From: Ahniella affigens
GTDB lineage: Bacteria > Pseudomonadota > Gammaproteobacteria > Xanthomonadales > Ahniellaceae
Assembly (NCBI RefSeq): GCF_003015185.1
Contig: NZ_CP027860.1
Span: 3,772,501-3,836,500, forward strand
Length of the DNA: 64,000 nucleotides
Direction: 5' to 3'
Both the position numbers and the translations under genes were made by a program. Positions 55,811 to 64,000 of this stretch are shown here, piece after piece (the stretch's first letter is position 1; every line of letters starts with the position of its first letter). The notes beneath the pieces were generated by a model that saw nothing but the letters and a program-made list of their open reading frames with translations, ran no database searches and was not told the origin of the DNA.

Positions 55811-58428
55811 GACTGTGCCCCCAGCAAGCGACCGAGTGCCGATTCAAGCCGAGCATTCATGCCGTTCGTGTTGCCAGCCGCGAAGGCTGGCGACAGGCAC
55901 CACTGCTGCCACAGCACGATGGCCTCGGCCCCAGGATTCTGCTGTTCGCCCTGCCCCATGCGCTCAGCCAGACGCGCCATCGAAATCTCGCGACGACGGT
56001 CCTTGTCCGACTCCGGTGACGCGACGCCCGCAAGCATCTCAGCCTGAATGGCCAGGTCGTTCAGATCCGATAGATCTTCCGCACTCGGCGTGCTGTTCGG
56101 CGCCGACAGACGTGCCTGCCAGGCCGACTTCGCAGCACTGTCCAAGTCGCTCTGCAACGATGACCACAGTGCCTGCCGCGCAGCCTCGTCATGCGGATGC
56201 GCGAGCAGGTTGGCAAGTTCTTTCTGACGAATCCGTGCCTGATGCAACAACGCGAGCTTGGCCGTCGCGCGGGCTTCTTCCAGCTTGCGTAGCGCCTGCC
56301 GGTAGTCCCGATCAAATTCGCGCGCCAACTCGTCCAGTTGATCGAGCTTGCCACGCGCGTCGTTGACGTCGTGCTCAATCGCCGCGTGTGGGTCGGCTCG
56401 CAGTTTGTCGGCCGCTTCAGCGAGCGTTGCGAGTGCCGAGCGGGCGTCCTGACGCTGCGTATTAAAGCGCACGTTTTCTTCGGCGCGCGCCTCGCGCAGT
56501 TTTTCGAATACCGGGTCAATCAGGCCGCGGAGCTCGGTCCACAGCGCATCCTCGACCGCACGCTTGCCACGCGGCAGCGTCTTCCATTTTTCCTGCGCGT
56601 CCAGCGCGAGTCGACGCGCGGTTTCCGGGTCGGCGCCGACCAACTCACGGCGCAGGCCGGCAATCACCTTGCGCTTGGCGGCTTCGCCTTCCGTGCTCAA
56701 CTGATCGATACGCGCTTTCAGCGGATCCAGCACCGCCTTGATTGCATCGCCCTTGTGCTTGCGTTCACGACCTTCCAGATCACGCGTCGTGTCGAGCAGA
56801 TCGCGCAGGCGACGCTGCACGGACAACAGTGCGGGAAGTGCGTCGGCCGAGCCAGCTTCGGCGCTGAGCGCCTGCAAACTGTCCTGAATCTGCTGGGCGT
56901 CCTGCTCACGCTTTTCAGCGCGTTGATTGAGATACGGCTTTGCTGGCGCAATGGCACGCGACACCAGCGCGCGGAAGCGGCGGTTCAGGCCGTTTTTCTG
57001 CGCCTCGTCTTTGCTCAAGCCTTCGAGCTCATCGAGCTTGGCCATCGCATTCTGTGCTTCGCGAATGCGCGTCAGCAACGCATCGGGATGCAGGCCCTGC
57101 TCCGGCAGTTGCTCGATCTGCTCACACCAGCGCACACGTTGCTCGTTGTTCGACCAGCGCTGCCAATGTTTGATCTTCGCGAGTTGTTGTTCGACCCGCT
57201 TTTTCTTTGCGGCCAAACCGCGCTCCGCCAGCTCGCCAAGTTCGGCCAGCTTGGCCTCGGCGGCCTGGAAATGTGTCAATGCTGCCTGGGCCTCACCGGC
57301 TTCGGCGGCCTTGCTCGCGGCGTCAAGATCGGTATGCACAGCACGCTGACGCGCTGCGAGCGCTTCGGCTTCTTGGTTGAGCCGCGCCTGGGTGGCGTGC
57401 ACCAACGCCTTGCCACGCTGCAGTTCGGTCTGCTCATGTGCCGACAGGCTACCGATCGCCTGCTGGGCCGCGTCGAGCCGCTTGAGCCAGGACTCGATCT
57501 TGCCGGCGTCGCTCAATTCATGCGCTTGCTCCAGCAATCGGGCTAAGCGCTCGTCGTATCGATTCGGATCGAGCGTAGGCGGCGCCGGTTCGGCGACAGG
57601 CGCCGCTGCGTCCACCACCGGCTCCGGCACTGGCACTGGCTTCGGCGCGTGTTTGACGCCATCGAGCTCGTCACGCAGCGTCTGCGTCAAGCCCTGAAAC
57701 TTACCCTGCCAATTTGCTTCGGGCGCCGGCTTCAAACCGGCCCATTGCGCTTCGGCCTCTGCGAGTTCGGCACGGGCCGTGGCCGGACGGTTGCTGACCA
57801 AGTGCTGTAGATGCTCGCAGATTTCTTCGGCGCGCTGTGCGATGGCCTTCTTGTCGCCAGCCGAGAGCCGGAGCGTCAGCGATTTCAGCCGGGCCTCGCG
57901 CGCCAGATTCTTGTCCGACTTGCGGACGTTTTCGGCAATGCGCTCCAGAGCCGCCGGCTCTTCAATGCGCGCCAGCAGCTTCAGGCGCAAAGCCGGATCA
58001 GCGTCCTTGCAACAGCGTTCGACCAGAAAGCCTTTGCGCTGGATGCGCGCCAATGCCTCTTCGCGCAGACTGCTCTCGCCCGCCTGCGTGGCCACATGTT
58101 CGAGCAGGTCCACTTGCTCCAGCACGCGGACCTGACGCTCACGCTGCGCCAGATCGACCTTGCTGTCGACCAACGCCTGCCGCAGCCGCTTTTCAGCAAA
58201 ACTGCGCACCTGGGTGTCGGTGTCGAGGCGCGAACGATCGGCAAGCAAAGACAAATCATCCAGGCGCGCCAACGCCGCGCGGCGCACACTGGCGTCAGCG
58301 TCATGGCGGGCGAAATCGACCAGCTTGCCAATCAGGACGGGATCCTGACTGCTACTGACCGCCTCAGCTCGGCGGGATGAATCGGAATGTTCCCAGGCGG
58401 GCTTTCGAAACAGAGAAAACAACTTCAT
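55807..58428 (-). CDS. DUF349-domain coiled-coil protein
   Basis: 873 residues from MKLFSLFRKPAWEHSD. The first ~230 residues are HEAT-like helices (AALARLDDLSLLADRSRLD; ALARIQRKGFLVERCCKDAD). A Pro-rich linker (PVPVPEPVVDAAAPVAEPAP) follows, then long charged coiled coils and repeated Trp-containing DUF349 units (HWQRWSNNEQRVRWCEQIEQ; KWKTLPRGKRAVEDALWTEL). The end lies by ALVAAQ-like helices with GAEAIVLWQQWCLSPA. Known as DUF349 family; function is unclear, nucleic-acid-related roles have been suggested. In operon with rlmI. Confidence 0.82.
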   Translation of the reverse strand: MKLFSLFRKPAWEHSDSSRRAEAVSSSQDPVLIGKLVDFARHDADASVRRAALARLDDLSLLADRSRLDTDTQVRSFAEKRLRQALVDSKVDLAQRERQVRVLEQVDLLEHVATQAGESSLREEALARIQRKGFLVERCCKDADPALRLKLLARIEEPAALERIAENVRKSDKNLAREARLKSLTLRLSAGDKKAIAQRAEEICEHLQHLVSNRPATARAELAEAEAQWAGLKPAPEANWQGKFQGLTQTLRDELDGVKHAPKPVPVPEPVVDAAAPVAEPAPPTLDPNRYDERLARLLEQAHELSDAGKIESWLKRLDAAQQAIGSLSAHEQTELQRGKALVHATQARLNQEAEALAARQRAVHTDLDAASKAAEAGEAQAALTHFQAAEAKLAELGELAERGLAAKKKRVEQQLAKIKHWQRWSNNEQRVRWCEQIEQLPEQGLHPDALLTRIREAQNAMAKLDELEGLSKDEAQKNGLNRRFRALVSRAIAPAKPYLNQRAEKREQDAQQIQDSLQALSAEAGSADALPALLSVQRRLRDLLDTTRDLEGRERKHKGDAIKAVLDPLKARIDQLSTEGEAAKRKVIAGLRRELVGADPETARRLALDAQEKWKTLPRGKRAVEDALWTELRGLIDPVFEKLREARAEENVRFNTQRQDARSALATLAEAADKLRADPHAAIEHDVNDARGKLDQLDELAREFDRDYRQALRKLEEARATAKLALLHQARIRQKELANLLAHPHDEAARQALWSSLQSDLDSAAKSAWQARLSAPNSTPSAEDLSDLNDLAIQAEMLAGVASPESDKDRRREISMARLAERMGQGEQQNPGAEAIVLWQQWCLSPAFAAGNTNGMNARLESALGRLLGAQS

Positions 58429-58674
58429 GGAGGATAGGCGCGGCGACGTCGAATGGACCCGTGAGGGTATCGCATGGGCCGCCATCCGGCGATAGCCAGA
58501 GCGGCCAGAACCGGGCGAGCCTGGGGCGATTCGGGGCAGCGCCGTCCGAAATCGCGCTCGATGACACGCAAGTCATTGATTTAATGAGAGTGTCAACGAC
58601 GAGCCCCGATCCGCGCCGAGGCCTCACACCGACGGCGGATGTCGGCGCCGCCCGGGATCGCCGACAATGCCCGC

Positions 58675-59487
58675 ATGGAATTGTTCACCTACCCGTTCGA
58701 GACCAACCGAAAAGTGCGTGCTTGGCATTGGCACATAATGCCTGGGCTGGCGCTGGCGGCGCTGTTCCTCGCGCTCGTCGTCGCACCGGCCTCGGCAGAT
58801 TCGGGTGCGCCGGATTGGCAAGTCCGAACCATTGATGCGCGCCACGCCATAGCGCCGTCCGTACAAACGATTTCGATCAGCAATCCCGACGGCGACATTC
58901 GCATCCGCCGGGGCACCGCTGATGCAATTGTGATCCATGCGGTCGCCCAGGGCACGGCAGCGGTGTCGGCCGGCCAGTGGTCGATTCGAGCGTCGCGCCA
59001 GCGCTGGCAGTTGCGGGTGCCGGGTGCCCGCCGCGTTGCCCTGGGGCTCAGTACGCGGGTGGATCTGGTGGTGCTGGTGCCGACCGGCGTCATGCTGGAC
59101 CTGCGCAGTCGGCAAGGTCAGATCGATGTCCGAAAGCAGGACGCGCTGATTCGCACGCAGAATAATGAAGGCAAGACCATCGTTACGAGCACGGTTGCGC
59201 TCGACCTTCGCAGTCGCGATGGGCCGATCGTGGCAGCGCTGCTTGGCAACAGGCTTGCTCGGGCGTCACGCTTACAAAGTCGCACTGGCGCCATCGACCT
59301 GGCGATTTCCGCGTCCGCGCGATTCGCCTTGACCGTACGCGCCTGCGGCGGCATTGCCGGCTTGACGCCGAAAGGCGCACAGCGGTCACGATGTCCAACC
59401 GTGCAGGACGCACCCGCTGACGCGCCCGAATTTCGGGTGACGACGCGTGGCCGGTTCAGCTTGTCGCGGATTCCGGCAACCAACTAG
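58675..59487 (+). CDS. Exported DUF4097-like beta-repeat protein
   Basis: About 270 residues. A hydrophobic segment (MPGLALAALFLALVVAPASA) ends a signal peptide with an unusually long n-region. The mature part is a beta-roll of short similar strands (SISNPDGDIRIRRGTADAIV; LDLRSRQGQIDVRKQD; LDLRSRDGPIVAAL; RLQSRTGAIDLAI), as in DUF4097/putative adhesin proteins. No partner ECF or anti-sigma gene is adjacent. Start could also be the ATG at 58639. Confidence 0.65.
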   Translation: MELFTYPFETNRKVRAWHWHIMPGLALAALFLALVVAPASADSGAPDWQVRTIDARHAIAPSVQTISISNPDGDIRIRRGTADAIVIHAVAQGTAAVSAGQWSIRASRQRWQLRVPGARRVALGLSTRVDLVVLVPTGVMLDLRSRQGQIDVRKQDALIRTQNNEGKTIVTSTVALDLRSRDGPIVAALLGNRLARASRLQSRTGAIDLAISASARFALTVRACGGIAGLTPKGAQRSRCPTVQDAPADAPEFRVTTRGRFSLSRIPATN

Positions 59488-59499
59488 TGTCGCGGCTGA

Positions 59500-60231
59500 T
59501 CAGGCTGGTACCGGATTGCTCATGCACGCCGCCACGAGCGCGGCCTCGACCGACTGCTCCGGATGCGCGCGCAATTGGGCGAGATGGTCGGACGTCCAGT
59601 CGGCCAGCATCTGACCGTCCGCGAGAATCAGCACCCGACTGAAATGGCGCTCAGCCAGATCCAGACTGTGCGTTGCCAACAACGTGCTGATGCCGCGCGC
59701 CTGGGCTGCTTGCAGATACTGCTTCAACACGAACGCGCTAGGCGGGTCGAGACCGTTCAGCGACTCGTCGAGGAGCCAGTACGGCGGCGCATCAATCAAT
59801 CCGGCCAAGATACCGAGCTTTTGCTTCATGCCTAGGGAGTAGGTCGCAATCAGCTTGGTGAGCGCTGGGGTCAAGCGGAATGATTCGGCGAGCGCCATCG
59901 TATCCTGCGGCACACTGAGCCCCACTTGCCGCGCCTCAGCGACCAATTCGAGCAACTGCTGCCCGGTCAGACCCAGAGGCAATTGTGCGGGATCGATCGC
60001 CTTGCCGAGCAGGCGACGGGCGGCCAAGGTGCCAGCGGGATGTCCGTCGACCAGAATGCGCCCTGAGGCAATTGGGAGCAGCCCGGCAAGCGCCGACAGC
60101 AGCGTCGATTTCCCGGAACCATTGCTGCCGATCAAGCCCACCCATTCGCCGCGCCCGATGTGCAGATTCAGATTCGACAGAACCGTCTGCACGCCACGCT
60201 GTAGCGACAATTGTTCGAACACAATACTCAT
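59500..60231 (-). CDS. ABC transporter ATP-binding protein
   Basis: 243 residues from MSIVFEQLSLQ. Complete nucleotide-binding domain: GLIGSNGSGKSTLLSAL (Walker A), a signature YSLGMKQKLGI (LSGGQ equivalent, with Gly-Met-Lys-Gln), WLLDESLNGLDPP (Walker B and D-loop; Glu present) and LLATHSLDLAE (switch His). The variant signature is the type seen in ABC-2 exporters. It overlaps the permease gene by four bases. Substrate unknown. Confidence 0.9.
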   Translation of the reverse strand: MSIVFEQLSLQRGVQTVLSNLNLHIGRGEWVGLIGSNGSGKSTLLSALAGLLPIASGRILVDGHPAGTLAARRLLGKAIDPAQLPLGLTGQQLLELVAEARQVGLSVPQDTMALAESFRLTPALTKLIATYSLGMKQKLGILAGLIDAPPYWLLDESLNGLDPPSAFVLKQYLQAAQARGISTLLATHSLDLAERHFSRVLILADGQMLADWTSDHLAQLRAHPEQSVEAALVAACMSNPVPA

Positions 60232-61352
60232 GCGTGCAGTCCTCGCGTGGCGCGCCATGACAACCACAACAGTAAGGGCAGCAAACCCATCGGCCATTGC
60301 TGCAGCATGACCAAGACCAACGCCATCGACACCACGCGCACGCGCTGCGCGCGGGCAGCGTCGCGGCGAAACCGGACACACCACAGCAGATCAATGATCG
60401 TCAATACGATCAACAGCAACGCGACGGCGACAACCATCGGCCAGGGGGCTCGCACCGACAACAGAACGGCGCATAGCAGCCCAAGTAACCCGATGAGCAG
60501 CAAGGCGGGCGCGCGCCACGCGGCGCGCAACACGCGGGTGCCCGGCAGTGGGCACCACGCGAGCAACGCCTGCATGGCAAACAGGCTGCGGTGCATGGCC
60601 TCGAGTTGGCTCGCGCCATACCAGATTGCCATGCCGACGATCGGTATCAGCACCGACAACAAATCACGTGGTGAAATCAGCAACAGCACAAACAGCCCCC
60701 AACGTGCCCGACCGGCCCACCACAGCTTTTGTCCGAACTGCACTTGAAATGCGGGTACGTGTGGCAATAGCGGATGCGACAACCACAGCCACGGGCGCCC
60801 AACGGCCCGCGGCGCATGCTCACGGGTGGCCTCGGCGAGCGACGGCGGTCGAATGCTCAATCTCGCTGCAAGATTGCCGACGCTGAGCGCGACCAGCGCC
60901 GTCACCAGCAACGTAGCCTGCATCGCAGCGCCCACGTCCGCCGCGTGCAGCAACCAAGCCACCGCCAGCAACAATACGGTTTGCCAACCCTGCCGCTGCC
61001 AGACGAGATGATTGCGCCAGCGCTCCGTGGTGCGACCCGAAACGGGCAGCGCAGCATAGGGACCGCTCTGAGCCTCGATCTCGGCACGCTGCAAGCTTGC
61101 GCGCGTGGTGAACCACGACAGCATCAACACAATGATCGCAACGCCGGCTGGACGGGCTTGCCAATAGCGCCAGATCGATTCCAGTTCAGGGACCAACAAT
61201 TGCCGCAGCCACAGCACGGCCGCCACAATGACGAACGCCGACAGCAACCCAAACACCACTGTCTGCGGCCACAGTTGCCGGCGCTGCTGCCAGCGATTTT
61301 GCGCGTGCAGCCGCCGGGCGCGCCACTCGGGATGGAGAATCGGTTCAGTCAT
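60228..61352 (-). CDS. ABC transporter membrane component
   Basis: 374 residues from MTEPILHPEWRARRL, with about eight hydrophobic segments (TVVFGLLSAFVIVAAVLWL, VAIIVLMLSW, GWQTVLLLAVAWLLHAADVG, WPMVVAVALLLIVLTIIDLL, QQWPMGLLPLLLWL) and Arg/Trp-rich loops. Not a recognised permease family by motif; assigned as the partner of the ATPase because the genes overlap (ATGA) and no other membrane gene is near. An ABC-2-like exporter is the likely type. Confidence 0.78.
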   Translation of the reverse strand: MTEPILHPEWRARRLHAQNRWQQRRQLWPQTVVFGLLSAFVIVAAVLWLRQLLVPELESIWRYWQARPAGVAIIVLMLSWFTTRASLQRAEIEAQSGPYAALPVSGRTTERWRNHLVWQRQGWQTVLLLAVAWLLHAADVGAAMQATLLVTALVALSVGNLAARLSIRPPSLAEATREHAPRAVGRPWLWLSHPLLPHVPAFQVQFGQKLWWAGRARWGLFVLLLISPRDLLSVLIPIVGMAIWYGASQLEAMHRSLFAMQALLAWCPLPGTRVLRAAWRAPALLLIGLLGLLCAVLLSVRAPWPMVVAVALLLIVLTIIDLLWCVRFRRDAARAQRVRVVSMALVLVMLQQWPMGLLPLLLWLSWRATRGLHA

Positions 61353-61519
61353 GCTTTGGCTGGTGCGAGAAGCGTGCCGCGCCAGCCGGATTGCCGAACG
61401 CCCGCACGCGCAATGAATTGACGCGTGCGGGCATAAGAGGTCGAAACGTATCCAAAGTTCCCGTTGGCACCTTCGTTGATCCACCAACGAGTGGACAGAA
61501 CCCCAATCGGCCCTGGCGT

Positions 61520-62089
61520 TTACACTCGGCCTGAGAACTCGCCGGTTTCGGTGTTGATCCAGATTTTCTCGCCGTTGACGATGTATTCCGGCACCTGCAC
61601 TTCGATGCCGGTGTTCAACTTGGCCGGCTTGCTACGCTTGGTCGCGGACGCGCCTTTCAATTCGGGCGGGGTATCGACCACTTCCAGAATGACTGATTGC
61701 GGCATTTGCAAACCAATCGGCGTGCCGTCGATCAGCAACACCTGCGCGCCTTCCAGGCTTTCGGTGATGTAGCCGGCCGCTTCCCCGACCATGCTGGGGT
61801 CGAGGTGATACGGCGTGTAGTCCTCGTTATCGAGGAACACGAACGCCTCGCCGTCCATATAGGAGAAATTGACCTGACGGCGCGTCAGATCGATTTCGTC
61901 CAGCATGTCATCGGCGCGCAGCGCCAGGTCGAGCTTGGTGTTGTTCGGCACTTGGTACAGCGCAAAGTGGTACGTGGTGTTGCCACCACGCCCTTGCGGT
62001 GCGCTCTTGCTGACTTGCGCCACGCGCCAGGTCTGGTTGTTGTGTTGGACGACAAAACCGCGTTTGATGTCGGATGCTTTGGTGGCCAT
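61520..62089 (-). CDS. yeiP: Elongation factor P-like protein EfpL (YeiP)
   Basis: 189 residues. Three-domain EF-P fold: KASDIKRGFVVQHNNQTWRV with the loop SKSAPQGRGGNTTYHF where EF-P has its modified residue (here Arg, as in YeiP/EfpL), LTRRQVNFSYMDG, FLDNEDYTPYHL and a C-terminal OB domain (LPxx-like PQSVILEVVDTPPELKGASA, GIEVQVPEYIVNGEKIWINT). Helps ribosomes through difficult peptide bonds such as runs of proline. Lies five bases after the SDR gene, so probably one transcript. Confidence 0.93.
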   Translation of the reverse strand: MATKASDIKRGFVVQHNNQTWRVAQVSKSAPQGRGGNTTYHFALYQVPNNTKLDLALRADDMLDEIDLTRRQVNFSYMDGEAFVFLDNEDYTPYHLDPSMVGEAAGYITESLEGAQVLLIDGTPIGLQMPQSVILEVVDTPPELKGASATKRSKPAKLNTGIEVQVPEYIVNGEKIWINTETGEFSGRV

Positions 62090-62094
62090 AGGGA

Positions 62095-62862
62095 TTACTT
62101 TGGTTGCAGACGGATCGCGCCATCGACACGGATGGTGCCGCCATTGAGATAACGATTTTGCAGTACAAACGCGACGGTGGCCGCGAACTCTTCGGGTTTG
62201 CCGAGGCGCGACGGATACGGCACCTGCGCGCACAAGGAGTCGTACACCGCCGGCGGCATGCCATCGACCATCGGGGTGTGGAACACCCCTGGCGCTACGG
62301 TCATCACGCGCACCCCAATGCGGGCAAACTCGCGCGCCATCGGCAAGGTCATCGACACGACGCCACCCTTCGACGCCGAATAGGCCGCCTGTCCGATCTG
62401 GCCTTCAAAGGCCGCGATCGATGCCGTGTTGACGATCACACCGCGCTCGCCGTCTTCGCCCGGTGCGTTGTGCTGCATCAGGCTGGCAGCCGCCTTGGCA
62501 ATATTGAAGCTGCCAATCAGATTCACGCGGACCGTGGTTTCGAACTGACTCAACGGCATCGGACCGTCTTTACCGAGCACGCGACCAGCTCCCAGAATGC
62601 CGGCGCAGTTGATCGCCGCGTTGAGTCCGCCCATGGCGTCTTTCGCGGCGGTGACGGCCGCAAGCACGTCCTGCTCCTGGCTGACATCGACCTTCATGAA
62701 TCGCGCGTTGCCGCCAAGTGCTGCGGCCGCCGTCTCGCCTTTTTCGGCGTTCACGTCGAACAAGGTGACCACGGCCCCGTGGCTGAGCAGATGTTGGGCC
62801 AGGGCATGCCCCAGGCCCGAGGCGCCGCCCGTAATGACGGCCCGGACATTGTTGAGTTCCAT
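62095..62862 (-). CDS. SDR-family 3-hydroxyacyl-CoA dehydrogenase-like
   Basis: 255 residues, classical [15 protein letters not shown] (TGxxxGxG cofactor loop), [11 protein letters not shown] (NAG-like), [22 protein letters not shown] with catalytic Ser and Y-x-x-x-K, and a C-terminal [12 protein letters not shown]. The internal insert [20 protein letters not shown] and overall reading match the type-2 3-hydroxyacyl-CoA dehydrogenase (HSD10-like) branch used in branched-chain acyl-CoA breakdown; exact substrate inferred. First gene of a pair with efpL. Confidence 0.88.
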   Translation of the reverse strand: MELNNVRAVITGGASGLGHALAQHLLSHGAVVTLFDVNAEKGETAAAALGGNARFMKVDVSQEQDVLAAVTAAKDAMGGLNAAINCAGILGAGRVLGKDGPMPLSQFETTVRVNLIGSFNIAKAAASLMQHNAPGEDGERGVIVNTASIAAFEGQIGQAAYSASKGGVVSMTLPMAREFARIGVRVMTVAPGVFHTPMVDGMPPAVYDSLCAQVPYPSRLGKPEEFAATVAFVLQNRYLNGGTIRVDGAIRLQPK

Positions 62863-63065
62863 GACAGCTTCTCCTGCTGAATGACAAATCGGGAAAACTC
62901 CCTATTGTAGCCCACCCCCCGCCACGCTGGGCGCAACAGGAATCATGGTCGTTCTTAGCGATGATGGATCCGTGGGTGACCGGCCATGGCGGTAACGCGT
63001 TCAGTCCAGTCGTTCGCGATTTTCAGCAGGCGCGGCTGCTAAAGTCGGCGACCCTGGAGGTGAAT

Positions 63066-63449
63066 ATGCCGCTACGCATCGCGCTGTTCGTGTTTTTATT
63101 CCTGCTGCTGCCGCTTGCGCATGCGGCCGAGCGGGTTGAGCGCCGGGTCGAAGTACTGGCAACCACTCGCATCGCCGAGGCCAACTCGGAGCTCCGTTTC
63201 GAGAGTGGGTCAGTACTCGCGGTGCCACTCGACCGGATCGAGATCATTGACCTGCAACATCCGGCCCGACCACCGCGCCGGAGCCTCAAACTCGCACCAG
63301 CGGGGTCAGGCGTCGTCCTGGATCTGCGCCACGACGAAACGGGCGCGCTGCGCTTTGGCCGAGTCTTTCTGACCCGTGATCGCGCCAGTGCCGAAGCATT
63401 TCTGGCCCAGGAGTTTCGTCGCGACCAGGTCACCCAGGAGTCCCCATGA
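63066..63449 (+). CDS. Small exported protein preceding a beta-helix gene
   Basis: 127 residues; GGAGGTGA sits before the ATG. Signal peptide (MPLRIALFVFLFLLLPLAHA) then a short beta-rich domain (RRVEVLATTRIAEANSELRF; VLAVPLDRIEIIDLQHPA) and helix. Its stop overlaps the start of the following secreted protein (ATGA), so the two are coupled; it may be a periplasmic helper for that protein. Family not recognised. Confidence 0.7.
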   Translation: MPLRIALFVFLFLLLPLAHAAERVERRVEVLATTRIAEANSELRFESGSVLAVPLDRIEIIDLQHPARPPRRSLKLAPAGSGVVLDLRHDETGALRFGRVFLTRDRASAEAFLAQEFRRDQVTQESP

Positions 63450-64000
63450 AGCGCTTGCTCCCCTGGACCTTGCTCGGCACACTCGGCACCTGGAACGCTG
63501 ACCCAGCGCGCGCGGCTGGGCGGTATTACGCTGGTGGCCGCAGCAAACAGGTCCTGACGACCTTTACCGTTACCAACTTGCTGGATGACGGGGCTGGCTC
63601 GCTGCGCGATGCGATTGCACAAGCCAACGCCAATCCCGGCCTCGACACGATCCAGTTCGATGTGACGGGGCTGCTACCGGTCGGGCTACCGCTGGCGATC
63701 ACCGACGCCGTGACGATTGTCGGCCCGGGCGCCGATCAGTTGGAACTGGATGGTGGCAATCTCGATCGCGTATTCGAGATTTTCGATCCAGACGTCACCA
63801 CCAATGGCAACCCGATCGATGTGTTCCCTGCGAGCATTTCCGGCTTGACGATCAGCAACGGCCAAGCGCCCTATTACGATTACAACGACACGCGCTACTT
63901 TTATGACGCCGGCGGCATCCTGGCGCTGGAGGTGGACTTAACCTTGGACGACGTCACGTTCCGGAACAACTATGGCGCCATCGGCGGCGCTGTGTATTTT
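63446..64000 (+). CDS. Secreted right-handed beta-helix protein (partial, C-terminus outside window)
   Basis: 185 residues visible and no stop before the edge. Signal peptide (MKRLLPWTLLGTLGTWNADP), then TFTVTNLLDDGAGSLRDAIA followed by ANANPGLDTIQFDV, the CSLREA-type/chlamydial-polymorphic-like motif that opens parallel beta-helix proteins. After that come repeated strand patterns (TIVGPGADQLELDGG, ISGLTISNGQAP, LTLDDVTFRNNYGAIGGA). Probably a large outer-surface or released protein. Confidence 0.85.
   Translation, partial: MKRLLPWTLLGTLGTWNADPARAAGRYYAGGRSKQVLTTFTVTNLLDDGAGSLRDAIAQANANPGLDTIQFDVTGLLPVGLPLAITDAVTIVGPGADQLELDGGNLDRVFEIFDPDVTTNGNPIDVFPASISGLTISNGQAPYYDYNDTRYFYDAGGILALEVDLTLDDVTFRNNYGAIGGAVYF

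Noticed and set aside
1-64000. tRNA or rRNA genes
   Set aside because: Intergenic gaps were read for cloverleaf-like T-loops and CCA ends and none was found; this was by eye and a short one could be missed.

Overview
The window looks like one stretch of a high-GC gammaproteobacterial chromosome, most likely Lysobacterales (Xanthomonadales). Reasons: the overall protein style, HemP-type heme uptake, a DUF3999/DUF2339 pair, EfpL, an IPTL-CTERM-like sorting tail, a secreted protein ending in IFVDSFE (compare the IFxDGFE-like ends common in this order), and abundant palindromic intergenic repeats. This is inference; there is no rRNA or tRNA in the window to confirm it.

Layout. 1-3.9 kb: class Ia ribonucleotide reductase nrdA-nrdB (minus strand) behind a promoter that carries two NrdR-like boxes 31 bp apart and a cobalamin riboswitch. 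3.9-8.1 kb: a Fur-type heme uptake operon, hemP, TonB receptor, a HemS/ChuX-like protein and a DUF6607-like protein. 8.3-22.4 kb: surface and periplasmic genes. These are a small Excalibur protein, a ~1990-residue Asp-box/propeller protein with 13 tandem ~84-residue repeats, a Tat-exported PhoD lipoprotein and a fibronectin-like protein with a CxxCH heme site. Between them lies an exact 212-bp tandem array.

22.7-38.6 kb is an accessory region lying downstream of glmS. It holds a decayed MNT-HEPN toxin-antitoxin pair; a composite type I restriction locus in which an intact hsdR-hsdM-hsdS-SIR2 cassette sits between a truncated hsdM and the 3' remnant of a different hsdR; a HEPN-LOTUS protein; an IPTL-CTERM protein; a second 3' fragment of glmS that differs only by synonymous changes; small unknown genes; and debris of two insertion sequences. 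A decayed piece of the same HEPN-LOTUS family sits against the intact glmS, so the LOTUS/glmS boundary occurs twice.

38.6-64 kb is mostly core: glmS, an extended SDR, mutS, the DUF3999/DUF2339 membrane pair, an O-GlcNAc-transferase-like protein, an RlmI-type methyltransferase with a DUF349 protein, an ABC exporter-like pair, SDR-efpL, and the start of a beta-helix secreted protein. Embedded here is the most unusual gene of the window (43254-44072): an MbtH-like domain behind a signal peptide, followed by 11 prolines and a ~107-residue acidic repeat tail. Intergenic spaces carry several families of hairpin repeats, including a five-hairpin cluster at 42.2-42.34 kb.
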